A stretch of 64,000 bases of DNA, from the NCBI GenBank assembly GCA_024734555.1, contig JANPWX010000081.1, positions 3,957,888-4,021,887 on the forward strand. Direction: 5' to 3'. Positions within the stretch are counted from its first letter, which is position 1; every line of letters starts with the position of its first letter. Below the pieces are notes generated by a model that was not told the origin of the DNA, searched no databases, and worked only from the letters and a program-made list of their open reading frames with translations. This document shows positions 1 to 12,600 of this stretch, piece after piece. This DNA comes from Trochalopteron elliotii. Taxonomy: Eukaryota; Chordata; Aves; Passeriformes; Leiothrichidae. The translations under genes and the position numbers were made by a program.

Positions 1-3000
1 ACACAGAACAGACGATTTGGGGATACATAGTCACCCTAGGACAATGGCCTAGCTAAAATCTGTGAGGCAATTATAGCCTGAAAAATCAGTTTTTCATTAT
101 AAACCCACACGGTAAGTGTTATGTGGATCTGTACGAGACTATGCAAAATCTGGCTTTCTGAGGTCTTCCCTTCATTTTTTTTTTTTTTTTGCAACCTGAA
201 TATCTTTTTTCTTTTCTCTTCTTTGTAACATCAGGAGAGCATGCTGAAACACATAAATAATTTCCGTACCGAGTCAAGGGAATGTACTGTTCTACTCCTT
301 CAACTCACAGGATTGTTTTTAAGAGAACAGTAACAGAATATTTGCTTATTGTTACAGTGCTGCCTTTTGCTTCCTTAACTTATTTTACTAGAATGGATCC
401 CTGGCATACATGTATAAAGATTTGTCTACAAAACATAACCTGTAAAAAAAGTAAAATTTAAAGGTAAGAAGAGGGCATGTAACAGGCCAAATAAACATAT
501 ATAAAATATGTATGACCTGAAGAGATTGCAGAGAAGTACTAAGAAAAATCTTTAAGCTTTGTCCTTCTTTATATTACAGGCATGAGTGCCTTAAAACACG
601 ACACAAAACTTTCCCTACTGGTTTTCCCTATGTGAGGACAGCCTCAGGTGTGCTGTGGCTTTGGAGAACTCTCTAAGGTTTTCCTTGCTGACAGCAGAGA
701 CAACCAGCACTCAGGAATGCCACCAGCTTCAACTCATTGATTTTGTCAGCACATCTCTCTGGAGATAAATATGGCTTAAACCACATCATTTGTGCTGTCA
801 CGTGCCAGGACTGAGTAATGACACCCTGTTCCTCTGTCAGCTCTAACATGAGGACACTGCTCTTTCAGAATGGTTTCACAGGGCAGAGGCAAGCCAGGGT
901 GATTCAGCGATCAGGAAAATGCCATGTGCATGGATTAGGCTGGGATCCCATGCCTTCCTTTCTGCTGGGAATGTCACAAAGCAAATTTACATCTGTACAA
1001 GCTTCCAGGTACCATGACAGTACATCAGAGAAAAATGAACAAGGGAAAATGCCAGCTGGAGGTTTCAGCAAGGAACAGTCATACCCAAATAGGGCCAGGA
1101 AGGGAAGACACTGTGTCTTGCAAAGACTAGTTTCAAGAAAACTATTTTTGGGGAGCATAAACAGCAATTTCTTCAAAAGCACATGTAATCTTTTGAGGAG
1201 CAGTTCAGATGTCAGTGATGCAGAGTCTAACTAGGCACAGCAGAGCACCACTACTTTGGATTGATTCTACTGAGGAAAATAATAAGGTGTGAGAAAATAC
1301 CTAAGAAACAGCTCAAGGACTCAGTAAAAAAGTTCTGAAGTGAAAAGCTATAAAAAAACTATGGAAATAAAACAAAGAATCAGAAGGTGGCAACCCAGCA
1401 AAATCATGGATGAACCCATTCCAAGACAAAGGCTGACCTGTCCTCAAATGACTGATGACAACCTGGGCAGCAAAGATACATCCCATGTCTCACTGGGAAT
1501 ACTGACCATGGTATTACCTACCCTAGCAGTGTGTGAATTCTGGTTATCTACTGCATGTATCAGACCATAAAACCTGTGTATTCTGAAATTACACAAATCC
1601 TGCTTGCAAAGTCTCTCTCTACACAGCAAAAGATGCCCACACCAAAAGTGATCCCAGGAGGAAAGAGTCTCATACTCTAAGGAGGAGGACAGGTAGGTTT
1701 CTCACTCAGAGGATAAATTCAGTGAGGATGGTATTAAAATATTCTCATGAAGCTCCTGGTTAAGTGACCACCAACTCCATGGGAGCTCCAACCACCAGAC
1801 ACAGTCACCAATCTACAGCAGGATACGGCCTGTCAGTAAACCTTTCTCTGACAGACTGGTGCTGAGGACACATGGACCATAAATTTTTCTGCAAGATATC
1901 AAACAGCCAGTAATTCCCCATCTACATGCAGTCTCCAATCAGCCAGCCTCTGTTCTATATCCATAGGAACGTAACAGAACTGAAGTTAAGCCTGACTTTG
2001 TGCACTGAATTAACCCTGGAGTTAATGCTGGACCCTCTCACAAAGACAGCCCTAACAGCACCTCAGAAACAGCAACAGAAGTAGTAGTAGGGTATAAAAA
2101 AATTGAGACGTTATAGGCAACCTGCTCTAGCAAACTTTGCCCCTTCCCAAAAATGACAGACAGTAGAGTAGAAAGAAAAGATGATCTGCAGTCCTGAGAA
2201 CTGAATATACCCACAGTTGGAGGAACAATGTCAGCTGGAGCCACTGATGGTTGTTGCCTTCAACAGAGCCTCTGATGGAAGTGTAAAACTATTTCTGCTT
2301 GTAAAGGACCAAACCCTGGTCATAAAATGCAGTTAAAACATAGAAGAGGAAAGAAAACTTAGTATTTTCCAGCACGTTTTCAAAATAGTCTGCTAGAATG
2401 GAGAAATATTTCTCATAGTTATTTATCTTTTTTCCTTTTCTCTGGCTCTTCAAGTCATTTTGAGATAATGAAAACATTATAAAAGAAACAGAGAGGAACT
2501 AAGGACAACCAGGGCAACCAAGTATGTTAGTTTTGTTGTTTTTTTCAGTCTTTGAAACCAGTAATAAGAAAAAACAGACTGTGCATGCAAAAATAACTGA
2601 AAGAAAAGACCAGATGTAAGTAAGTATAGAATTCAAGAAGCAAATCTTGAAATCTGGTATTTTAGGGAAATGGCCTGAGGACCTGAACAAAATTTATGCC
2701 ATTTCCGACGTGACATTAGTTTAAAAGCTAAGTGATCTGTAATCACAGTAGACTGGACATGCCATAAAAAGTATGCTAAAATGCTTTCTCAAAGAATCTT
2801 GAATAAAATATGAAACTGTAATAGTAACATGCTTCCAAAGAGCATACACAGAATTTTAGTATCTCAAATTTGATTGCCATCAACTGGTTTTAAAATTGCA
2901 GGCAGCTTTTTTGGAAAATGTCTCACATTAAATACATTTATCAAATATATTTCATCTTTCCTTCCTAAGTGGTTGGCAAAGTTAACAAATACATATATTT

Positions 3001-3936
3001 TACACAAAACCAAAGTTAGAAGACAAAAATTAAAGAGTTAATCATGGAGTTCTCCATGGGGAAAGAGATAAACATGAGACAAGTGACATGGCAGCTTAAA
3101 ATATATAAGTTTCAAGATATAAAACTTGTGCTGAAATATGGAGAGATATCTAAAAAGCAGGTTCAGCCAACTGCCCTGTTTACTGCTCCTGTTTGATGCA
3201 GCACCAAGTGGTTACAACAGAGAGGCTTATTGATCACCCAGAACAGCAGCTAAGCCATAAAATGTGTTGACTGGAGGTTGAATGCAAAATGAGATCAAAC
3301 CTTCACTAAGAGGACTGGGTGAAGTGACACAGTTTGTGCTACTGGGAAGCCAGGGCAGAAAAAAGGATACTCTTCTCTCAGTACCAACTTCACAGCATGG
3401 CTACTATTTTGGATTTCTTGTGAAAGATTGATGAAAAAACACTCCTCAGATCCTCAGACTATCTCACTATTTCTGAATTTCTACCCTCAGCTTTTAGAAT
3501 GAGTGAGGGAAAAACAAGTAATTAACTACCAATAAGCACAGTTTTTCCATAAGTATGAATATTGCTCATAAAGTGATCTAGCAATCATATTCCATCAAGT
3601 CTGTCAAGAATAATATTTAGTTCTAACATATTTTCAAAGCATTTTTTCTTTTTTATAGGGAATAATGGTAAACAGTAACGCTTGCATCTAATCTGATCTT
3701 TATCTACTGATCACATCATTAAAATATTCCAGACATAAAAGATGAGGGAAAAGTACAACTTTTAAAGATTGCTTTGCTCCTCTTCTATTTCTTATATTTG
3801 TGAAGTGATTGCACTTTCAGTTTTACTGTGCACATGAATTAGATTGTTTTGGACAGCTCCTCACTGCTTCTCTGGGAAAAATAATGTATATAAGGTCATG
3901 ACAAAAGTTACAGCTTTTATATAAGTCTGTGTAAAA
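1..3936. other. Intron or flank, no gene seen
   Basis: This is AT-rich sequence with no supported exon on either strand. Open frames at 818-1234 (plus) and 904-1182 (minus) overlap each other and show no family motif. A short candidate at about 3307-3340 on the minus strand has an excellent acceptor but is only about 30 nt with a poor donor. It is probably the intron downstream of the 6.6 kb exon. Confidence 0.6.
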
Positions 3937-4530
3937 TGTGCTGGTTTCAGCTGGGGTGAAATTAACTTTCTTCCCAGTGGCTGGTGTGGGGCAGTGTTTT
4001 GGATTTGTGCTGAACATAGTGATGATAATACAGGGATGTTTTTGTTACTGCTGAGCAGGGCTTACACAGATGCAAAGCCTTTTCTGCTTTTCCTGCTGCC
4101 ACACTGGTGAGGAGACTGGTGTGTATGGGAGGCTGAGGGGAGATACGGCCAGGACAAGTGACCCAGACTGACCAAAGGGATATTCCAGACCATCTGACAT
4201 CATGGCTCAGTGTATAAGGTGGCAGAAAGAAGGAGCAAGGGGGAGTTTGGAGTTTGGAGTGATGGAGTTTGTCTTCCCTCAAGTCACTGTTAGATGTGAT
4301 GGGGCTCTGAAGATGGCTGAACACCTGCCTGCCCTTGGGAAGCAGTGAATGAATTCCTTGTTTTGCTTTGCTTGTGTGGCTTTTACTTTCCATATTAAAC
4401 TGTCTTTAATTCAACCCACAAGTTTTCCACCTTTTACCCTTCCAATTCTCTCCCTGGTCCTGCTGGTGGGGGAATAAGTGAGTGAGTGGCTGCCTGGGGT
4501 TTGGCTGCTGGCTGGAATGAAACTGCAAGA
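3937..4530 (+). mobile_element. Solo LTR of an avian endogenous retrovirus
   Basis: It begins tgtgctggtttcagctgggg and matches, from memory, a common avian ERV LTR (probably ERVL-type). Landmarks in plus orientation are a TATA-like tataag at 4213-4218, a purine run, gaatgaattccttgttttgc, an attaaa polyadenylation signal at 4394-4399, and the ggtgggggaataagtgag/ctgcctggggtttggctgctgg tail. No internal retroviral sequence adjoins it, so it is a solo LTR. No clear target-site duplication is visible, and the right end is uncertain by a few bases. Confidence 0.82.
4211..4222 (+). promoter_or_regulatory. LTR TATA-like box
   Basis: The sequence tgtataaggtgg lies in the U3 part of the solo LTR, about 180 bases before the attaaa signal. 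This is the usual spacing for an LTR promoter. Activity is unknown. Confidence 0.5.
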
Positions 4531-4828
4531 AATGTATATATATAAAAATGACATGACATCCAGATCAATTCTTACACTTCTTTTTCTTCTAAATCCTGCT
4601 TTCCATATCACCTAGAAATGTTTTGAGGCATAGTAAGCTTCCAGAAGGGAACACAAAAAAAGTTCCTTGCTGGGAACAGAAAGGTCTGCAATATCCTTTA
4701 CAAAATAAAGATCTGTCAAGTACATCTACAGGAAAATCATAACATATGGCAAATATTTTTGAATGAAATTGTAAACAAGTGATCCTAATTTCATATTTCT
4801 AAACAAGGTCTTAAATGTGAGATAGACA

Positions 4829-4911
4829 CTACTTCTTCAAGGAATGGTTTCAAGTTTCAATGGTTTCAATGGTTTCAAATGGTTTCATACCTTCTTCAAG
4901 GTATGGTTTAT
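4829..4911 (+). repeat. Short tandem repeat of ggtttcaat units
   Basis: The nonamer ggtttcaat and variants repeat four to five times. The array is bracketed by two copies of cttcttcaagg followed by a tatggttt/aatggttt core. It looks like local slippage just downstream of the solo LTR. Confidence 0.75.
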
Positions 4912-5278
4912 TCTGATATCTCTATTAACATGAAACAGATGCTCACACGTGTTTGTGGGGGATATGAGCAAAGAAAATTAATTTCTTTAGTAAATAATTG
5001 AAGATATGAATAATTTAACTGTGTGTTCTGAAATCAGAAAGCATATCTGAGAAGTAATCAGTAGAAATAATTAGTAGGAAAAATATTTAAAATAGGTACA
5101 GAAATCTACTTATCTTCTATACTTCAGCAGTGAATAATTTAAAATTATTAAAATATGCAATTTCTGTGATAATACAAGCCTTATAATAACACCAGATAAA
5201 TCAAATAAATAATTATCACAGACAAGTCAAAAATAAATTTTGATAAAATTACAGCACTAAAGGCAATTCATTCGTTTC

Positions 5279-5284
5279 ATATCC
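5279..5284. repeat. Left target-site duplication copy
   Basis: The bases atatcc lie immediately left of the first U3 end and match five of six bases of the right copy, atatct. Confidence 0.6.
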
Positions 5285-5585
5285 TGTTGCAGAATTTCTT
5301 AGGGACAGTGAATATAATTTGTATTTGGACTGTGAGTGAATCACCCAGACTGGGCCTTGGTGACTCAGGTGGAAATTCAGCTGCCAAGTCTGTGGCGCAG
5401 TGAGAATTGCCCCTTAAGGTGTTAACACAGAACGGGAGTTTTCTAGTAGTTAGCAGGTGCAGTGGTTGGTGGGGACGCAGTAGCTGCCTTAAGAGTTTGG
5501 TCAACAACTAAGTGTTTGCATTCTTTTCTGTGCTGTGTACCAGTGAAAGACCACCTGTGACTGTAAACTATGTAGAAGTGGATTT

Positions 5586-5603
5586 TCCCCACGTTGGGCA
5601 CCA
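5586..5603 (-). other. Retroviral primer binding site (tRNA-Lys type)
   Basis: The reverse complement reads tggtgcccaacgtgggga. It differs by one base in the first 17 from the tRNA-Lys1,2 primer site used by many beta-retrovirus-like elements. It sits directly after U5 on the minus strand, which fixes the orientation of the right arm. Confidence 0.8.
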
Positions 5604-5694
5604 ATATATTACCAGGGTTGGCCTGAGATAAAAAGGAAGTCGGAGTATAGAGAGAACACAGATCAAGCCAATATGGTTAAAAGCTACGTTCTGC

Positions 5695-5700
5695 TTTATT
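5695..5700 (-). terminator. LTR polyadenylation signal
   Basis: The reverse complement is aataaa, placed between the TATA box and U5 of the right arm as expected for an R-region signal. Confidence 0.6.
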
Positions 5701-5716
5701 CAGCTAAGATGGCTAC

Positions 5717-5723
5717 TTTTATA
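5717..5723 (-). promoter_or_regulatory. LTR TATA box in the right arm
   Basis: The reverse complement contains tataaaa, about 17 bases before the AATAAA of the same LTR. The inverted left arm stops just before the equivalent position, so only one TATA copy is present. Confidence 0.6.
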
Positions 5724-6031
5724 CATTTCTATATAGTTTACAATCACAGTGGCTCTTCATTGGCGTGCAGCAGAGAGAAGAATGCAAACACTTATTGTTG
5801 ACCAAACTCTTAAGGTCACTACTGGTGTTCAGACTACTTACTATACATGTTATCTATTAGAAACCTCTCTGTGCCTTGTTAACACCTTAAGGTGTAATTC
5901 TCACTGCGCCAGAGACTTGGCAGCTGAATTTCCACCTGCGCCACTGAGGCCTTACAGGCCTTCATCTGAGGCCCAGGCTAGGTGATTCACTCACAGTCCA
6001 AATATTCACTATCTTCAAAAACTCTGCTACG

Positions 6032-6037
6032 ATATCT
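6032..6037. repeat. Right target-site duplication copy
   Basis: The bases atatct lie immediately outside the second U3 end. The match to the left copy differs at the last base. Confidence 0.6.
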
Positions 6038-6594
6038 CAGATCAGATATGACCAGAAATGACATCTAAAATTTAATTCAGGATACTAAACCAAATAGTCC
6101 AATTCTTTCCAGATAGTTTTTTAAGTGAAAAGTACTGTTTCCTGTATTTTCCTATAAAAATGTTCCCAGAAACTATAAATCAGAATTATCTCTAAAAAAA
6201 CCCAAACAACAAATAAACAAAATCAAAAAACAATACACAAATCCCCTAAAAAAACCAAAAACTAGCTGAAGTGACTGACAAGGCTCAAGAGAAACATATG
6301 TGTATCTAGAATGAAATAATTTTTTCTTTTGGTTTCTGTTTATTTGGTATAAATAAAAAGTAGTTACAATTGTCTAACTCTTGGAACTTTGGAATTTCTT
6401 TCTTCTTCTTTTTCTTCTTAACTGATCCTTCAAACTACAAACATTTTATTTTAAAAATACTTTTCTTAGAAATTACATATTTTTCCACTCAGGCACCTCA
6501 TGTTTCAGGAAACTGTGACTTGTTGTAGGTTAAGTTGATAAAATAAGTAACAATAATAGTTTAAATATGTATTAAGGGTTAAGAAGCTACATAC

Positions 6595-6690
6595 CTTGTG
6601 GCTGTTTAATCATAAGTTGAAAAACAGATTCCTTACAGGTGGCCTGGGACAGGACAGATGCACTCAGATGCTGATTTAACAGCTCCTGAT
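6595..6690 (-). CDS. CFAP47: Exon, ASH domain loop region (last exon found)
   Basis: This 96-nt exon runs from phase 1 to phase 1, with a T-rich acceptor ending ttttttag and a gtatgt donor. It encodes [17 protein letters not shown], then [14 protein letters not shown]. Joining to the 13.6 kb exon creates an Asp codon, and only this frame is open. The content matches the helical loop and following strand seen after the NPT strand in this domain type. The next exon should begin in phase 1 with a G-x-x-L-P-P-like segment; I found no convincing one between here and position 1. Confidence 0.88.
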
Positions 6691-9600
6691 CTAAAAAAAA
6701 ATATTGAAATTATTTTTGGAAATCCATTTAGGATTTAAAATTGATGGAACAATTTCCCCAATAAAACAGCTTCACAGACAGATGAGCTATAAAATACATC
6801 CTTGAAAGGGGCACATGACCCCTTTTTTCCCACTCTGCTTAAAGGTTCTCTCAGTATTTTTCTCATTGTGAAGTGTACATACAATATGGATATCTTTTTT
6901 AAAAGAATTAAAATGAAATAGCATCAGGAAAATACAAAGTTTAAATTTTTTTCAGTTAAATAACATTTAGAGATTACAAAATAAACTGTTCTCTAAATGA
7001 AAAAATCAAATAGCAATGAAAGCCAATGGTGACATGAAATGTAAGAGACACAGGTTCAGGCCCAGCAGTACAGACACAGCTGCAGACAAGAATTGATTTC
7101 TTGTTATCAAGTTACTGGATCAACCAACAGATCAGTTCATAAAGACACAGGATTTAGACATTATTTAGATTATTTCACTGATCACTGTCAATGCAGTGGA
7201 TAAATGAAAAACAAGATAGGAAAAACTGGTTTGAAGTCCAATTTTATAAATAGGTTTTGGAATTGCTCAAGCAACCAAAGGAAATTCCTTGTAGGAAATT
7301 TGTCTAGCTGCTAACTCCAAGAACCTGAGAGCAATAGACTCTATCTGTAAAATATGTCATATCAAAGTGTGGTAACACTGAATGATGAACTGCTGACAGG
7401 AAGATAGGATACACAGGACTCATCCAACAGCCAAGGAAGACTGTCATTTAGGGTTATGGAACAAAGTTAAGTTAGGTTTAAGAAACAGAAGAATGATCAA
7501 AGATGTTCAGGAAGGCAGAGAACAGCCCTCTTGGCACTATTCATTTGTGGCTCTTGTAAGAAGAGAAACAGCCACAAAATTATTTCATCACAAGAACAAG
7601 GTTTTGAAAAACCAGCTTAGAGGTTCAAAGTTAGATTTGCAAACTATGAGGAAATACAAAAAGATTTGAAGGGTCCTTTCCAAATATTAAAAGATGGGTG
7701 CATAAAAAAGGCCAACACGCTCGTTTTAATATATCAATAAAACAACTGTATCATCTTCTTTCCTGACCTGACAGACTGCAGTGGCAAAAACAAGGCTACA
7801 GGAAAAATCTTCCTCTATAATGCTAATTATTCTGTAAGAATTATTTTCTATCTTTTTTCCAGGATGCTAATAAGCTAAATAATTTCCCCTACTGCAAGAA
7901 TTTAGCAAACTTTTAAAATACATGGTATTTATTCTTAGTTTATATCCTTCTACACATTCAGCTAAAAACTAATTTTCATACAACTAGCTAACTAATCTCC
8001 AGAGATCTTTTTTTATCTGAAATACATAGTTTCACTGTATGAAATTAAAGGCACTACGTTATGCCACATAATGCTTCAAAATTGCATTTATCAGTTCAGA
8101 GGTGCATTTATAAATTGCACATTATTTTTTTAATTGGCAGCTAAAATAATGACTTTAATTATGTCACAACCAGCACAAAGTGATGTTAGCGCTTGTATTC
8201 TATGCTGAATAGATGACTGAAAATAGTATTTCTTCACATCTTTACTGTTTCACTCTAACATTGACACACACATATATATGCAATAATACTCAGTCCAATA
8301 TATTTTGCCTGAATGAAAAATGACCAAGTAGCAGCTTTGTCTTTGAGTACTTAGTTCAATTGTAAAAAGTCCTAAAGAGCAGTTTGAAAGTATTTTGCAA
8401 AGTACATTTAAAAAGTTGCAATTCTAATTTGGAAATCTTTGAATGGAAAAAGACACAGCCAACCTACTGTGAATGCAGCCTTATCCTGGACATAGGGTAA
8501 ATTTTAATAAGGAATTTATACACTGCCACAAATAACAGTTTTGCTACTGCAGGTAACACTGGATTCCAGAGGAACCAATCCACCTCCCTTATCCAGTTCC
8601 TAATTACTGCTGTAGCTTTAATCTTTTCTTTGAGCACAGTCCTTCCAACTCTGTAATGAATATCCTCTGTAAAAGCTGCCGCATTTCTTTTTCTTAAACT
8701 ATATATTTGAACCACTGAAAACAGGAAATTATATTGTGCACTTTGACTGAAATAAAGCATGATGGTATTGACAAACCACTAGTACTTAGGGAAAATTCTT
8801 ATACAGGTTAACTCTGTGGGCTCTGGTTTACACTGGAGATGTTAGTAGTTTTAATTATTTGTATCATTTTTGTTGCTTCCAAAAAAACTCTTTAGTAGAA
8901 ATACTATACAGTGGTATTTACAGAAAAGCAGTATCATTCAACCTGAAACAGCTGAACTAGTGCAGATCACCAAACAATCTGTGACAAGAGTTTGCATGCT
9001 CTGTAGTTCTGGTCATTGGCTCATTTTGGGGAAAATCACCTGCTGTCAAATAAACATCACTCACGTGACTATTCTTAATGCAGCTGTGAATGCTGATGTG
9101 AGTAAGAGCTGCACATTTAAGCATCCAAGTGATTAAATCCTGGGAAGAAACTTTACTGGTATTAAATTCAATAAGAAAATACCTAGTTTAAAGAGGTTCA
9201 GGGTGGTAGTAGTAGTAGTTTTACCTGCTCTATAATTATCCCAAATAAAGGACTGTTTGTGCTACAACAGCAGTCAAAATTCACAGAAATAAACATTTCT
9301 GAGGAATAATGCTCTTGGGTTTGACAAAGCTTCAGAAATGCAAATGAAAGCTTCAGAAATGCTCCAGATAGGACAATTCCCAATTAATGTCTATTTCAAT
9401 TGCTGAACTCTTCAGTTCTAAACACAATTTCACATCTATGTAGGGCAGAAACTGCCTATGGAATGTTACTTGAAAATAAGACAGATAACTTGTGTAATTT
9501 TCTTTAAAGCATGAAGCAAATCTATAAATGCTGATGTTTATTGCTATTACACTTTAATCTAGATGCCCTATTTTCATTGTTGACATGCTGAATTCTCTTA

Positions 9601-12600
9601 AGAAGGGGCACATGGTCTGAAAGACAATTTATAAAGATCAAGATCAGTCAGGCATGTCACTCTGACTTTTGAGTTGCTGCCTTCTGTTTATTTCCCCATT
9701 CCACCCTCATTCTGGCCTCCAGTAACAGCAGCAATAAGCCTGACATAATATTTCTCAAGATATGTAAGGGCCAGAAATGCTAAACTGAACTTGTTCATCC
9801 ACAATTTTGCTTATAAGACTAGATTTTTTTTCCTTTGGAAAGAGGGAAATAAGAATTCCAGTTAAGTATTTCTATGCAAAGCAAATCATAGAATGAACAA
9901 CATCTAAATACAGCTTGAATGTACAAATCAACTATTTTGTTGTAATTAAAACAAAGCAAACTTGATGTACAGGACACCAAGAGCAACTGTATTAGAAAAT
10001 TAGCATTACAATTAATTTGATTTAAAAATTCAAGATAGACTTTAAAAGACAGGTATGATTATTTTTTAATAAAGATTGTGGTATAGAATTTGTTTTTTTA
10101 AAGAAGACCTTTTGTAATTCCACAGATCACAGAAACATTAGATCATGATGATGTCAGGTCTACTGATGGGGAAAGAAAAACGAAGACTGAATACTTCCAA
10201 TGCATAAAAAGAAACATTAGTCCTTCACTGTCAAAGCCAGATGCTTCTGCCTCTGTCACCTGAACAACTCCCTGGGACAAGTTCATGGTCAACAGCTAGA
10301 AAGATGACTGTTTTCACTAAAACAATTAAACAATGCAGTTTCTCCTGTTTCTCAGAATTTCACAATCTACTAGGCTTTAGTTACAATATTTAAGCTCGAC
10401 AAATAAATACCTCTTCTGATTAAGCTGCATCAGAGGTAAGTTTGATTATTCTTCTCCATTATTTTGTGAACAGCACACTGGATTAGCATTCTTACAAATA
10501 ATACCTCACAGTAATGGAATACTAAACTGTGCTGTCCGGCACTACATTTACTCTCAATGAGACAAGCAGTTTGCATCTCCTAATTGTTCTTGTACAAATC
10601 ACAATCTCAGCTTGCACTTTCCACTAGAATAAAGCATTCTGCATTCATGAGATGTAACAAGAATCTTTATAACACAGATGTAATACACACCTAGACTTCA
10701 AAAGTTTATATAATCAGTTATTTCCTGGTCAAATAGGGTAGGTTGCACAGCTAGTAATTCACAGCACTTCTAATTCACACAGTCTGGCCTAAGATAAGCA
10801 CACAGGGTAGATGGAGTGAGGAGAAAATACAAAGGGTTAACATTTTAGCATGAAAATTGCTTTACTAATAATGTAAAAGTTCACTTTGTCTTCAGCTGTT
10901 CCTGGAATGATGAGTCGATGAACAAAGCAATTCAAAACTGAGTTGCACCAACAATTTATCAAGGTACCTCTGGACTGAAGCTCTACCATCCATCATGTCA
11001 GTTCCTCTCCCTAATTTACATTGCAATCTCTGTCATCATCCATGTCGTTAATAAAGGTCTGGAATAATAGGGGCCCCAAAGCTGACCCCTGGGGTGCAGC
11101 AATCATTACCAGCCAGCAGCTGAATGTCAAGATGCTGATCACTATCATTTGAGAACAACAGTTCAGCCAAGTTTCCAATCCACTCAGCAGTCTGTTCATC
11201 AAGCCTAGACTTCCTTAGCTTCCAAAGAAGAATGTTACAGGATACAGTGACAAAGTCTTACTAAATCATAGTATATTACATTCACTGCTCCTCCTTTATT
11301 TGCATAATCAGTCATTTCCATAAAGAAGGCAATCACATTTGTCAATCACGATTTGCACTTAGGAAATCCATTTGACTACTCCTGATTACCTTCTTGACCT
11401 TCATGGGCTTGGACGTGGACTGCAAAAAAATGTGCAAATCATGGGCTACACACACTGCAAAAGGAAGTGTCCAATGACCCCACGAGGGGTTCAGGTGAGG
11501 CTGATCATCCTCCTTCAGTCTTCCTTCTAGCACTCTTCAAAGCAGGAAACAACAAAGCCTTTTCAACAGAAAAATCTCCTGATCAACATGCATTTTCACA
11601 GAAAAGAACAGTCTCACAATCATATTGGCCAACTGTTCTACTACATTGTGAATTTCATCTGGATTTGTGCAGTTGAATACCTCCAGCTGCTCTAAGTCCA
11701 CAGCCTGTCACTCCCCAACAGGATGTCCATTTCCCTCTCAAAACAGGAAGTTCACCTACCACAGCATTCATCCCACTGGTGAGGCTCCTGCCATTCACAC
11801 TGCACTGCTTAGAGAGAAACCTCAACAATTCCTGACTGCCTCAGACCACAGCTGCAGCTTCCACCCTCACAGCTTCCATTTGGATTACAGAAGTAATGAC
11901 TGCACAATCAGAATGACTGCCCAAGAGCAGCTCCTGTGGTGTGCAGTCAACATTTACACTTCCTTTTCTACTGTGAGAAGCACTTTGGAACCTTGTGTAT
12001 GTGCACTGAAGGCCACCTGCTGCAGCACTTCCCTGTGTCCATGTGCAGAGCCAGTCTGCAGTGCTCCCTGTCACTTAAGGACACCTCAATGCCAGATGAG
12101 TATGAAGCTGGATAAGACTTTGTTTCTCCCCTCTCTGCCAGGTACCCTGCTCAGCAGCTGAACTCTGGCAATGTCCCCAAGATCCCGGCCATGATTCACT
12201 TGGCCTGTAAGCACTGAATATTTTGCATGCTGTTCCCTCTTTCAGTGCTTCCCAGAAGAGAAATCAACTGAAATTCACAAGAGATCTGCGAATTTATAAA
12301 TGGTACTTTGTTTTGTGACAGTCACGAACGAAAGTATTTCAGCAGTTCAACAGGGGAAACCGCACTGAAGTCTGACAAAAAAAAATCCTGGTGAGCAAAA
12401 GTACAAAGTGTTTAGTCATGAGACCAAGATGCTCTTGACCCTTTATGTAAACATATTTCCAAGATCCCCCATATATGAACTGCGTATGTGGACAAAGTTC
12501 TATTTCTTTATTTCTAATTCAGAAGGTAGAAATAAAAAGTGTGAGTTTAATGCAATAAACATGAACCTACCATTTTTAAAAATCACATTTCTTCACTTAT

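Larger units (their letters stand above)
5285..6031 (-). mobile_element. Palindromic ERVK-type retroviral insertion (two inverted U3 ends)
   Basis: On the minus strand the right arm (6031 to 5604) is a full LTR: U3, TATA box, AATAAA, R/U5. It is followed by a tRNA-Lys-type primer binding site (5603-5586). Five bases later the sequence turns around: 5285-5580 is a second copy of U3 in the opposite orientation, running from its outer end to just before the TATA box. Shared blocks include ctgtgagtgaatcac, ggaaattcagctgccaagtc, ccttaaggtgttaac, gagtttggtcaacaa and gtgtttgcattctt. Flanks are atatcc (5279-5284) and atatct (6032-6037), a 6-bp duplication with one mismatch, the size made by beta/alpha-type retroviral integrases. 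No gag, pol or env is present. The arms differ substantially in their middle third. Confidence 0.82.

Noticed and set aside
818..1234. 138-codon plus-strand open frame
   Set aside because: No family motif, overlaps a minus-strand open frame, no splice or promoter context; a chance frame.
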